From NCBI RefSeq assembly GCF_002723835.1, contig NZ_BEWG01000133.1, positions 1 through 62,763 on the forward strand: a stretch of 62,763 bases of DNA, read 5' to 3'. Both the position numbers and the translations under genes were made by a program. This DNA is from Mycobacterium sp. shizuoka-1. GTDB lineage: Bacteria > Actinomycetota > Actinomycetes > Mycobacteriales > Mycobacteriaceae. The notes beneath the pieces were generated by a model. It did no database searches. It saw only the letters and a list, made by a program, of their open reading frames with translations, and was not told the origin of the DNA. Positions 51,830 through 58,918 of this stretch are shown here, piece by piece (position 1 is the first letter of the stretch; each line of letters opens with the position of its first letter).

Positions 51830-52960
51830 TCAGCTGGAATGGTGATCCAGATGGGCGTGGAATCGCTGCCTGCCGGGATACTTCTCGCCTAGCGGTGTGA
51901 CAGTGAAGCCGGTCGCGGCATAGAAGCCCACTGCGTCAGCGTCGGTCTCTGCAACGAGCGGCAGGCCGGCGGGAGCGGCTCGGCGTACCTCCGCGAGAAG
52001 GCGACGTCCCAATCCCATTCGACGCGCGGACTTTACTGTCGCTATGTGCAGAATGGTGATTGCGGCCGCCCCCGGCGTGTAGCCAACTGCTCCGACGGGC
52101 ATGCCGCGGTCAGTCGCGAGGAGCAGCGTGACAGCTGGGTCATTTCGGTATCGGTCGACGGTCGCGCGGATCTTCTGCGGGTCGTCACCGATGGCCAACG
52201 CCAGCACATCGGCTACACCTGGCTCATCGATGTCGGCTGCTTGCACGATCACCTCGCCGCGGCAAAGCTCGGAGACGAGTGCCGTCCATGTCTCAGGGTG
52301 GGTGTGCCAGAAGTTATGCGGGACACCTCTGACGCTGCGGAACTGTCCTCGTGGAATCAGCGCGGCGAGCTGGCGGAGGGGCCAATCCGGTCGAATGTCC
52401 TCACCTGCAGCCACGAAGCTCATCCGAACGGGAGTGTCGGCCAGCTGCCGGAACAACGTTGGTTGGTGAATCCACTCAATGAACGACGCATTGAGTGACT
52501 CGTGCACCGCGGCATCCCAGGTGATGACCAGGCTGTCCTCGACATGGCGGTGCTCGGAGTAGATCTGCGACCAGGTTCGATCCTTGTGCAACCCGTGTCC
52601 CGCGATGCCGACGACCGAGTGCACGCGCTCGGGGTAATCCAAGGCGTAGCGGACCCCTAGGTCCGATCCGAACGAATGGCCGAGCACCGTCCAGGAGTCG
52701 ACACCCATAGTCGCTCTGATTGTTTCGAGATCGTCAACGGCTTGTGTGAGGTCATGGGCGCCGCCACCGGACCGGCCGACACCCCGTGGCTCGGGAAACC
52801 ACGCTCGTGTGCCTTCTGGGGCCAACGCGTCGTGTTCCAGATAGTTCACACAGCCGGGACCGCCGGAGAGCACCACGACGTCTGGTCCGTCGCCTACCAC
52901 CCCGACGTGAAGCGACATTCCGTCGCCGCCAGGCACCGTCACCGATTCCATTAGACCCAT
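51830..52960 (-). CDS. Alpha/beta hydrolase fused to a GNAT acetyltransferase
   Basis: A 376-residue fusion. The N-terminal hydrolase (about 1-260) has LSGGPGCVNYL (oxyanion), LGHSFGSDLGV (nucleophile Ser) and a prolyl-iminopeptidase-like core with the histidine in GVPHNFW. The C-terminal GNAT domain (about 270-370) has the acetyl-CoA loop ARRMGLGRRLL. Start is uncertain (ATG at 52960 or 52951; longer frames exist). The gene is lower in GC than its neighbours and, with the APH-like gene upstream, looks like acquired resistance or detoxification functions. Which residue(s) or drug it modifies is unknown. Confidence 0.75.
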   Translation of the reverse strand: MGLMESVTVPGGDGMSLHVGVVGDGPDVVVLSGGPGCVNYLEHDALAPEGTRAWFPEPRGVGRSGGGAHDLTQAVDDLETIRATMGVDSWTVLGHSFGSDLGVRYALDYPERVHSVVGIAGHGLHKDRTWSQIYSEHRHVEDSLVITWDAAVHESLNASFIEWIHQPTLFRQLADTPVRMSFVAAGEDIRPDWPLRQLAALIPRGQFRSVRGVPHNFWHTHPETWTALVSELCRGEVIVQAADIDEPGVADVLALAIGDDPQKIRATVDRYRNDPAVTLLLATDRGMPVGAVGYTPGAAAITILHIATVKSARRMGLGRRLLAEVRRAAPAGLPLVAETDADAVGFYAATGFTVTPLGEKYPGRQRFHAHLDHHSS

Positions 52961-53063
52961 CCTGCCGCGTTGGATCCTCGCCATCAGTCCCAGAAGAGGT
53001 GTGTCTCTCTTCCAGAGAAACGACATCCGCGCCATCCCGTTCGCGCATCCCCGGGTGCACCGG

Positions 53064-53969
53064 TCACGAGGTATCTCCGGCTGAATCGGCGGTGATGCGT
53101 GCCAGGGTTCGTCGGCCAACATGGCTGAAGGTCGGATTTGTGTCGACGTAATACCAAACGGCGCCCATTGCCTGTTGAAACGCCCACGCCCTTCCCCGCG
53201 CCCATTCCTGATCGTCGGCGCCCAGAGCTGCCCGCATGACTTGCCGAGGTCGAGGTTCGAGAAGATGCCAAGCGCTGACCAGATCCAAGGCGGGATCTGC
53301 AGGGCTGAGACCGCCTACGTCAAGTACCCCGGTGAGGCGGCCATGGTGCACAAGGACATTCCCGGGCAGCAGATCGCCGTGAGTCATCACGTCAGGACTA
53401 TCTCCACGGGACAGCTCGCGCATCTCTTCCCAGATGCGGCCTAGGGATTCGACATCCAGCAGCTCTACGCTCCGGGTCAGACACTCTTGAATCCACTCGT
53501 CATGGTCGGCCAGAGCGCCGCCTCGGCCGCGCCCGCCAAAGCGGCGTCCGCGAGTACCCATTTGACGTACGCCGGTGATGAACTCTGCCAAATCTACTGC
53601 CAGACACTCTGATTCACTGCAATCACTGTCGATCGCTACCGCGCCCTCAAGCCATGTCTGGACTAGCCACGGCATCGGGTAGTCCCTTCCGGGCGCGCCG
53701 ATCGCCACCGGTCGCGGAGTGGCGAACCGGGTTCGGCCGCTCAGTTCGTAGGCAGCGTCAGCCTCAGCGCGCACTTCTGACCACACGACTTCGGCATCGT
53801 CGAGTTGGAGGCGGAATCGAGCCACCAGCTCGTCGCCGAGCCGAAAGATTTCGTGCACCGTGCCGCTGGCCGACACCCTCTGCAACGGAACATCCCGCCA
53901 CTGGGGGAATTGCTCGTCAATCAACGCCCGCACAGTCGAAACGGAGACGGCCAATTGGCCGGCGTGCAT
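53064..53969 (-). CDS. Aminoglycoside-phosphotransferase-like kinase
   Basis: A 301-residue protein of the APH/choline kinase fold. The catalytic loop is MTHGDLLPGNVLV (Asp as base, Asn as metal ligand) and the metal motif is GVLDVGGLSPADPALDLV, with DVGG instead of the common DFGD/DWG. It would phosphorylate a hydroxyl of a small molecule: an aminoglycoside, macrolide or primary metabolite. The ATG at 53969 was chosen since the first strand begins shortly after. It is 103 bases upstream of the hydrolase-GNAT gene, same strand, with similar base use. Confidence 0.78.
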   Translation of the reverse strand: MHAGQLAVSVSTVRALIDEQFPQWRDVPLQRVSASGTVHEIFRLGDELVARFRLQLDDAEVVWSEVRAEADAAYELSGRTRFATPRPVAIGAPGRDYPMPWLVQTWLEGAVAIDSDCSESECLAVDLAEFITGVRQMGTRGRRFGGRGRGGALADHDEWIQECLTRSVELLDVESLGRIWEEMRELSRGDSPDVMTHGDLLPGNVLVHHGRLTGVLDVGGLSPADPALDLVSAWHLLEPRPRQVMRAALGADDQEWARGRAWAFQQAMGAVWYYVDTNPTFSHVGRRTLARITADSAGDTS

Positions 53970-54011
53970 CTCCACACGGGAAGCCTCACAGGTACGACCA
54001 CCCGGAGACAA

Positions 54012-54210
54012 CCGAATATTCTTCGTGCCTGCCTAGTGGTGGCATTGTCTCGTTCTAAAGCACGTGGACGGCTCGGATCCGACCCCGGCGACGATGCTTC
54101 CTCCTCCTGTCTGCCCCCAGATTCTCACCCAACTGTCCAATGGGACATCGGGTGGACATGTGGGTTGAGAAGTGGACCTCAACCGCGAGAAGCACGGACG
54201 ACGATGAACG
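54012..54210. other. About 200-base gap with no recognised gene
   Basis: The space between the APH-like kinase and the 3' end of dnaB contains no supported reading frame. It probably carries the kinase promoter and the dnaB 3' region. I see no repeat or strong hairpin. Confidence 0.4.
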
Positions 54211-56013
54211 CTACCGCGCCATGTTCGTGAACCGCGACAAGTGCAGCTGGTGGGCCACCGTCACGGTCCTGGTCGGTCCCGCGCGGTGCTTGGCGATGAT
54301 CAGGTCGGCTTCACCACCGCGCGGATCGTCGGTCTCGAAGGCGTCGGGCCGGTGCAGCAGGATCACCATGTCGGCGTCCTGCTCAATCGAGCCCGACTCA
54401 CGCAGGTCGGCCAGCATCGGCTTCTTGTCGGTGCGCTGCTCAGGCCCGCGGTTCAGCTGGCTCATCGCCACAACGGGAACTTCCAGCTCTTTCGCCAGAA
54501 GCTTGATCTGCCTGGAGAACTCGGAGACTTCCTGCTGGCGGGACTCGACCTTCTTGCCGGAGGTCATCAGCTGCAGGTAGTCGAGCACGATCAGCCGCAG
54601 TCCCGCTTTCTGGTGCAGCCGACGGGCTTTCGCGCGGATCTCCATCATCGTCAGGTTCGGTGAATCGTCGATGTAGAGCGGCGCTTCGCTGATCTCACTC
54701 ATCCGGCGCGCCAGCCGCGTCCAGTCGTCGTCGGTCATCCGGCCCGAACGCATGTCGGCCAGCTTGATCTTCGCCTCGGCCGACAACAGCCGCATCACGA
54801 TCTCGGACTTGCTCATTTCCAGAGAGAACACGATGCTCGGCAGCCGGTGCTTGATCGAGCAGGACCGCAAAAAGTCCAGTCCCAGAGTCGAGTTGTGGGT
54901 GGGGATCATCGCCCGGCTGGCGAGATACAGATGGTCGTCGTTGTCGACCTCCACGCAGCGCACCGGAACGCTGTCGATCGGCCTGACATCGGTCACCCCG
55001 AACGCGGCAGAAACCGGAGCGCCGGCTCCGACCAGTTGCCGCGCCGCGGCCGCCGTGACCACGTCCGCGCCCGCCCTCAATGTCACGGTGGTGCAGATGC
55101 CGCGGGACGTCGGCCACTGGTGCTCGGCGTCCGCGACAATCACTGTGCCGTCGGAGAATTCGACCTCGTAGCACGGCCGGCCCACCATCACGTCGGTCGC
55201 CGCGACTACTCGGGTGGGGCGACCGTCAGCGTCGATCAGGTAGTCACCGACCTGAACCTCACCCATCGTGGTCCAGCCCGTCGGCGTCGGCAACGGGGTG
55301 TCCAACGCCAGCGCCTTCCCCATACCGGGCCTGGCCGCGACCACGATCATCTGGCCCGGATGCAGGCCGTTGGTCAGCTCGTCGAGTTCGGTGAAGCCGG
55401 TCGGCACGCCCTTGGACAGGCCGCCGTTCGAGGCGATCGCGTCGATCTCGTCCATCGTCGGCTGCAGCAGATCTTCCAGCGGCAGGAAATCCTCCGCGGT
55501 GCGCCGCTCGGTGACGTCGTAGATCTCCGACTGCGCGCGGTCCACCACCTCGTTGACGTCAGCCCCCTCGGCGCCGGCGTAGCCGTACTGCACCACCCGG
55601 GTGCCGGCTTCCACAAGCCGCCGCAACAACGACTTCTCGGCCACGATGCCCGCGTAGTAGCCCGCGTTCGCCGCGGTCGGCACCGTGGAGATCAGGGTGT
55701 GCAGATACGGCGCCCCGCCGATCCGGCGCAGCAACCCACGGCGGTCCAGCTCGGCGGCGACGGTGACGGCGTCGGCGGGCTCACCGCGGCCGTAGAGGTC
55801 CAGGATCGCGTCGTAGACGTTCTGGTGGGCGGGCCGGTAGAAGTCGCCCGGGCGCAGCCGCTCCAGCACGTCGGCGATGGCGTCCTTGGACAGCAGCATG
55901 CCGCCCAACACCGACTGCTCAGCGGCCAGGTCTTGGGGAGGCTGACGACCGAAATCCTCGGAAGGTGGAGAACTGTCCATCCCGGGCTGTCCGAGATCGT
56001 CAACGACCGCCAT
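54211..56013 (-). CDS. dnaB: Replicative DNA helicase DnaB carrying an intein
   Basis: A 600-residue precursor; without its intein, 459 residues, the normal DnaB length. The N-terminal domain (about 27-170) is followed by the RecA-type motor: Walker A reads RPGMGK at residues 228-233, the intein occupies 234-374, and STLGL continues the P-loop. Walker B is LIVLDYLQLM and DnaB motifs MSQLNRG and the C-terminal arginine-rich HRAGPTRT follow. Splicing is required to restore ATP binding. The start ATG at 56013 has GAGGAGGTGGGG upstream. Transcribed after a 480-base gap that follows rplI. Confidence 0.96.
   Translation of the reverse strand: MAVVDDLGQPGMDSSPPSEDFGRQPPQDLAAEQSVLGGMLLSKDAIADVLERLRPGDFYRPAHQNVYDAILDLYGRGEPADAVTVAAELDRRGLLRRIGGAPYLHTLISTVPTAANAGYYAGIVAEKSLLRRLVEAGTRVVQYGYAGAEGADVNEVVDRAQSEIYDVTERRTAEDFLPLEDLLQPTMDEIDAIASNGGLSKGVPTGFTELDELTNGLHPGQMIVVAARPGMGKALALDTPLPTPTGWTTMGEVQVGDYLIDADGRPTRVVAATDVMVGRPCYEVEFSDGTVIVADAEHQWPTSRGICTTVTLRAGADVVTAAAARQLVGAGAPVSAAFGVTDVRPIDSVPVRCVEVDNDDHLYLASRAMIPTHNSTLGLDFLRSCSIKHRLPSIVFSLEMSKSEIVMRLLSAEAKIKLADMRSGRMTDDDWTRLARRMSEISEAPLYIDDSPNLTMMEIRAKARRLHQKAGLRLIVLDYLQLMTSGKKVESRQQEVSEFSRQIKLLAKELEVPVVAMSQLNRGPEQRTDKKPMLADLRESGSIEQDADMVILLHRPDAFETDDPRGGEADLIIAKHRAGPTRTVTVAHQLHLSRFTNMAR
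54892..55314 (-). other. Class 3 mini-intein inserted in the DnaB Walker A motif
   Basis: A 141-residue intein between Lys233 and Ser375 of DnaB (+1 residue Ser). It begins with Ala, so it cannot use the standard first-residue nucleophile. It has the class 3 WCT triad: Trp67 (AEHQW), Cys120 (PVRCVEV) and Thr139 (IPTHN, C-terminal His-Asn). An additional Cys48 (GRPCYE) and Cys74 are present. No homing endonuclease domain. The M. smegmatis DnaBi1 intein, at the same P-loop site, is class 3 and has been reported to be inhibited by oxidation through a disulfide with its catalytic cysteine. Confidence 0.9.
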
Positions 56014-56497
56014 CGGGCTGACCCCACCTCCTCATCGAATCCACCGAACGCACGTTCGATACCTCTGCCGGAGGTTGTACCGCAATCCCCCGACAAGTCC
56101 TCGCCCTGGCGGTGACGATGCACCGCCGACGGCTCACGCTAGACGTTGCTGGGGCCCTCGCAAACCGGGCCTGTTCATCAACCTGTTAGTGGTTTGTGGA
56201 TAGCTGGGGAAACTAGTGTTGAGTCGTTGGGGAGAACCTGTGGATTACGGACTATTTTCGTGTCATCTGCCCAGCTGAGCGCAGGGTAGCCCCAGGTGTG
56301 TGTTGTGGATGGCAAGTTGCTCGGCGTGTCGGCCCCGGTTGCGATCTCGGGCGTGTTGTGTTGCCGGAGATTATGCGCCAGGTTAACGGCTGGTTAGATT
56401 AGCTGAGCGGAGCCCGCCGGAAAGAGTTCGCCAGAAATACAGCAATTCCCCGGGGGCAGCCGGTAAGGGCCGCCACCCGGGGAATTGTCGCGTATGG
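56014..56497. other. 480-base gap between rplI and dnaB
   Basis: No supported protein gene. It holds the dnaB promoter region and, next to rplI, a hairpin terminator (56443-56487). Three matches to the DnaA-box consensus TGTGGATAA occur with the same orientation: TGTGGATAG (56195-56203), TGTGGATTA (56239-56247), TGTGGATGG (56304-56312). It is locally lower in GC than its surroundings. Confidence 0.6.
56443..56487 (-). terminator. Strong hairpin terminator downstream of rplI
   Basis: CAATTCCCCGGG (56443-56454) and CCCGGGGAATTG (56476-56487) form a perfect 12-base stem with a 21-base loop, beginning 11 bases after the rplI stop on the minus strand. There is no good U-tract (CTGTATTTC follows), an I-shaped terminator of the type common in mycobacteria. 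Confidence 0.7.
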
Positions 56498-56953
56498 CTA
56501 ATTTTGTGCGACGACGTCCAGCGCGATGTCGACGTTCACCTCGGGGTGCAGATGCACCGCGACGGTGTGGGCACCGGTCGCCTTGATGTGGGCCTTGGGC
56601 AGCTGCACGGTGCGCTTGTCCAGGTTGGGCCCGCCGGCCTTCTTGATCGCCGCGACGATGTCGGTGGCGGTCACCGAACCGAACAGCTTGCCCTCCGCAG
56701 AGGACTTCACCGGCAACTGAATCGGGCCGAGCGCCGCGATGGCGGCCTTGATCTCGTCGGCGTGCTCACGGTCGCGCACGGTCTTGGTCTCGCGGGCCCG
56801 GCGGATCTCGTCGGCCTGCTTCTGCGCACCACGCGAGGCCACGATGGCCAGGCCGCGCGGCAGCAGGAAGTTGCGGCCGTACCCGTCCTTCACCTCGACG
56901 GTGTCTCCGGCGGTGCCGAGATGGTCGACCTCAGCGGTCAGGATCAGCTTCAT
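56498..56953 (-). CDS. rplI: 50S ribosomal protein L9
   Basis: A 151-residue protein. The N-terminal RNA-binding domain is MKLILTAEVDHLGTAGDTVEVKDGYGRNFLLPRGLA, a near-perfect L9 signature, followed by the long connecting helix and C-terminal domain. It belongs to the large ribosomal subunit near the L1 stalk. It ends the rpsF-ssb-rpsR-rplI operon; 17 bases separate it from rpsR and a strong hairpin follows. Confidence 0.98.
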   Translation of the reverse strand: MKLILTAEVDHLGTAGDTVEVKDGYGRNFLLPRGLAIVASRGAQKQADEIRRARETKTVRDREHADEIKAAIAALGPIQLPVKSSAEGKLFGSVTATDIVAAIKKAGGPNLDKRTVQLPKAHIKATGAHTVAVHLHPEVNVDIALDVVAQN

Positions 56954-56970
56954 GTCGTTATGTCCGTTCT

Positions 56971-57225
56971 CTACCGTGCCGCCGACGTGAACGGCAGCAG
57001 GGCGACCTCACGCGCGTTCTTGACGGCGATCGCGATGTCGCGCTGGTGCTGCACGCAGTTACCGGTCACCCGGCGGGCACGGATCTTGCCGCGCTCGCTG
57101 ATGTAGGTACGCAGCAGCTGGGTGTCCTTGTAGTCGATGTCCTGCCCCTTCTTCGAGCAGAACACGCACTTGCGGGTCTTGACCGGCTTTTCCGGTGCCG
57201 GACGCCGCTTGTTGGTCTTGGCCAT
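56971..57225 (-). CDS. rpsR: 30S ribosomal protein S18, zinc-binding (C+) form
   Basis: An 84-residue protein with a basic N-terminus. Cys20, Cys23 (KCVFCSKKG) and Cys57-x2-His60 (GNCVQHQ) form a zinc site, so this is the zinc-dependent rpsR1-type paralog. In mycobacteria a cysteine-free alternative S18 is produced in zinc limitation under Zur control; that gene is not in the window. Third gene of the ribosomal operon. Confidence 0.97.
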   Translation of the reverse strand: MAKTNKRRPAPEKPVKTRKCVFCSKKGQDIDYKDTQLLRTYISERGKIRARRVTGNCVQHQRDIAIAVKNAREVALLPFTSAAR

Positions 57226-57284
57226 GGGTCAATCACTTTCGTTCTTATGGGTGGCGCGCCCGTGGCGCGCAAAGGTTGTGTGTG

Positions 57285-57797
57285 TCAGAAAGGCGGTTCG
57301 TCGTCGCCGCCGGCGAACGAACCCGACGCCGGGGCGCTGCCCCACGGGTCCTCCGCGGGCTCGCTGGCCGCAGCCGGGCGGGAGTTCCCGCCGCCACCGC
57401 CGCCGCCAAAGCCGCCGCCTCCGCCGCCACTGCGCGAGGCCTTGTTGACCTTGGCGGTGGCGTAGCGCAGCGAGGGGCCGATCTCGTCGACCTCGACCTC
57501 CATCACCGTGCGCTTCTCGCCCTCACGGGTTTCGAAGGACCGCTGCTTGAGCCGGCCGGTCACGATGACCCGCGAGCCCCGGGTGAGGCTCTCGGCCACG
57601 TTCTCGGCCGCCTCACGCCAGATGTTGCAGCGCAAAAACAGCGCTTCGCCGTCTTTCCACTCCCCGCTCTGGCGGTCGTAGATCCGTGGTGTGGACGCCA
57701 CCGTGAAGTTGGCGACGGCCGCACCGGACGGGGTGAACCGCAGTTCGGGGTCGGCGGTCAGATTTCCGACGACGGTGATGGTCGTGTCACCGGCCAC
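57285..57797 (-). CDS. ssb: Single-stranded DNA-binding protein
   Basis: A 170-residue SSB. The OB-fold (about 1-115) begins AGDTTITVVGNLTADPELRFTPSG and contains RGSRVIVTGRLKQRSFE; then a glycine-rich linker (near 125-140) and the acidic tail DDEPPF, the interaction peptide for replication and repair partners. GTG start at 57797 with AGGAGG upstream. Between rpsF and rpsR, the standard bacterial order, linking replication and translation gene expression. Confidence 0.98.
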   Translation of the reverse strand: MAGDTTITVVGNLTADPELRFTPSGAAVANFTVASTPRIYDRQSGEWKDGEALFLRCNIWREAAENVAESLTRGSRVIVTGRLKQRSFETREGEKRTVMEVEVDEIGPSLRYATAKVNKASRSGGGGGGFGGGGGGGNSRPAAASEPAEDPWGSAPASGSFAGGDDEPPF

Positions 57798-57877
57798 AAG
57801 GTCCTCCTGGCATAGGCGGGTGGATTCACCGCGAGCCTACGTAACAGCTCTGACGCGCGGCGGGCTTTGTCCTGCGA

Positions 57878-58168
57878 CTAGTGCTTGTCGGTCCGCATCA
57901 CCTTGGTCCGCAGCACCGACTCGTTCAGGTTCAGCTGACGGTCGAGCTCGGACACGGTGGCCGGTTCGGCCTTCACGTCGACGACGGCGTAGATGCCCTC
58001 GGCGTGCTTGGCGATCTCGTACGCCAGCCGGCGCCGGCCCCAGATGTCGACCTTGTCGACCGTTCCACCGTCACTGCGGATGACGTTCAGGAACGTCTCC
58101 AGAGACGGGGCAACGGTGCGCTCGTCGAGAGTGGGGTCAAGGATGACCATGATTTCGTATGGACGCAT
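57878..58168 (-). CDS. rpsF: 30S ribosomal protein S6
   Basis: A 96-residue protein beginning MRPYEIMVILDPTLDE and containing DVDIWGRRRLAYEIAKHAEG, the S6 signature. It binds 16S rRNA with S18. First gene of the rpsF-ssb-rpsR-rplI operon; the ATG at 58168 has GGAGGTGATG upstream. The promoter should lie in the 111-base gap after the DJ-1 gene. Confidence 0.98.
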   Translation of the reverse strand: MRPYEIMVILDPTLDERTVAPSLETFLNVIRSDGGTVDKVDIWGRRRLAYEIAKHAEGIYAVVDVKAEPATVSELDRQLNLNESVLRTKVMRTDKH

Positions 58169-58265
58169 GGGAACCTCATCACCTCCTATGGTCGTAGCGG
58201 CCGCGGTGGATCCGCAGCAGAAGGGTCGCCTGCGTCGGCAACCTGCCCAGGCTACCGGAGCACAG

Positions 58266-58284
58266 GCTGATCAGCGAAATCAGC
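58266..58284 (-). terminator. Small hairpin overlapping the DJ-1 gene stop
   Basis: GCTGAT-N7-ATCAGC overlaps the stop codon of the DJ-1 gene on the minus strand. It might reduce read-through into rpsF, but it is short and has no U-tract. Confidence 0.25.
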
Positions 58285-58918
58285 TCCGCTGGGCGTAGTA
58301 CTCCAGCGCCAGCTGGACCGTCGAATCCGAGGCTTTGCCGAGCGCGCCCGCGTCGAACGGCGGCTGCGGGTCGTACTCGATCATCAGCTGGCTGGCCTGC
58401 GCGGCGTCCGCGGAGACCAGCAGTTCGACCAACCGCAGCGCCATGTCGATGCCGCTGGATACCCCGGCCGCGGTGATGATGCGCTGCGGCAGGTGCTCGA
58501 CGACGCGCTGCGGGGTGTAGATCGCGCCGAACGACTCCAACAAGTCGGTGGCCCGCCAGTGGGTGGCGGCGGTCAGCCCGGTCAGCACCCCGGCCGCGGC
58601 CAGCATCAGACTGCCGGTGCACACCGACGTGGTGAACCGGGTATGCCGGTGGACCTCGCGGATCCAGTCGAGCACCGCGACGTCCTCGACCAGGGTGCGG
58701 GTGCCGATCCCGCCGGGGAACACCAGGACGTCGGGGCGGGTGACCTCCTCGAAGGTGGCGTCACACGTCAGCCCCAGCATCCCGTTGTCGCTGCGCACCT
58801 CACCGCGTCGGTGGCCGACGAAGACGACGTCGATCGACGGGACGCGCTGCAGCACGTCGTACGGACCGATCGCGTCCAGTGCGGTGTTACGCGGGAACAG
58901 TGCTATCGCGACTTGCAT
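58280..58918 (-). CDS. DJ-1/PfpI-family protein (Rv0052-like)
   Basis: A 212-residue protein. The fold begins VAIALFPRNTALDAIGPYDVLQ; the elbow cysteine is in TSVCTGSLMLAAAGVL and is followed by ATHWRATDLLESFGA. It resembles isonitrile hydratase-like DJ-1 proteins and corresponds in position to Rv0052. The start at 58918 overlaps the preceding membrane-protein gene by 32 bases. Two other DJ-1-fold proteins are encoded at 49604 and 50699. Function not established. Confidence 0.85.
   Translation of the reverse strand: MQVAIALFPRNTALDAIGPYDVLQRVPSIDVVFVGHRRGEVRSDNGMLGLTCDATFEEVTRPDVLVFPGGIGTRTLVEDVAVLDWIREVHRHTRFTTSVCTGSLMLAAAGVLTGLTAATHWRATDLLESFGAIYTPQRVVEHLPQRIITAAGVSSGIDMALRLVELLVSADAAQASQLMIEYDPQPPFDAGALGKASDSTVQLALEYYAQRS

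Noticed and set aside
54211..56013. A second DnaB intein (as in M. smegmatis DnaBi2)
   Set aside because: The remainder of the helicase domain is continuous with no further insertion.
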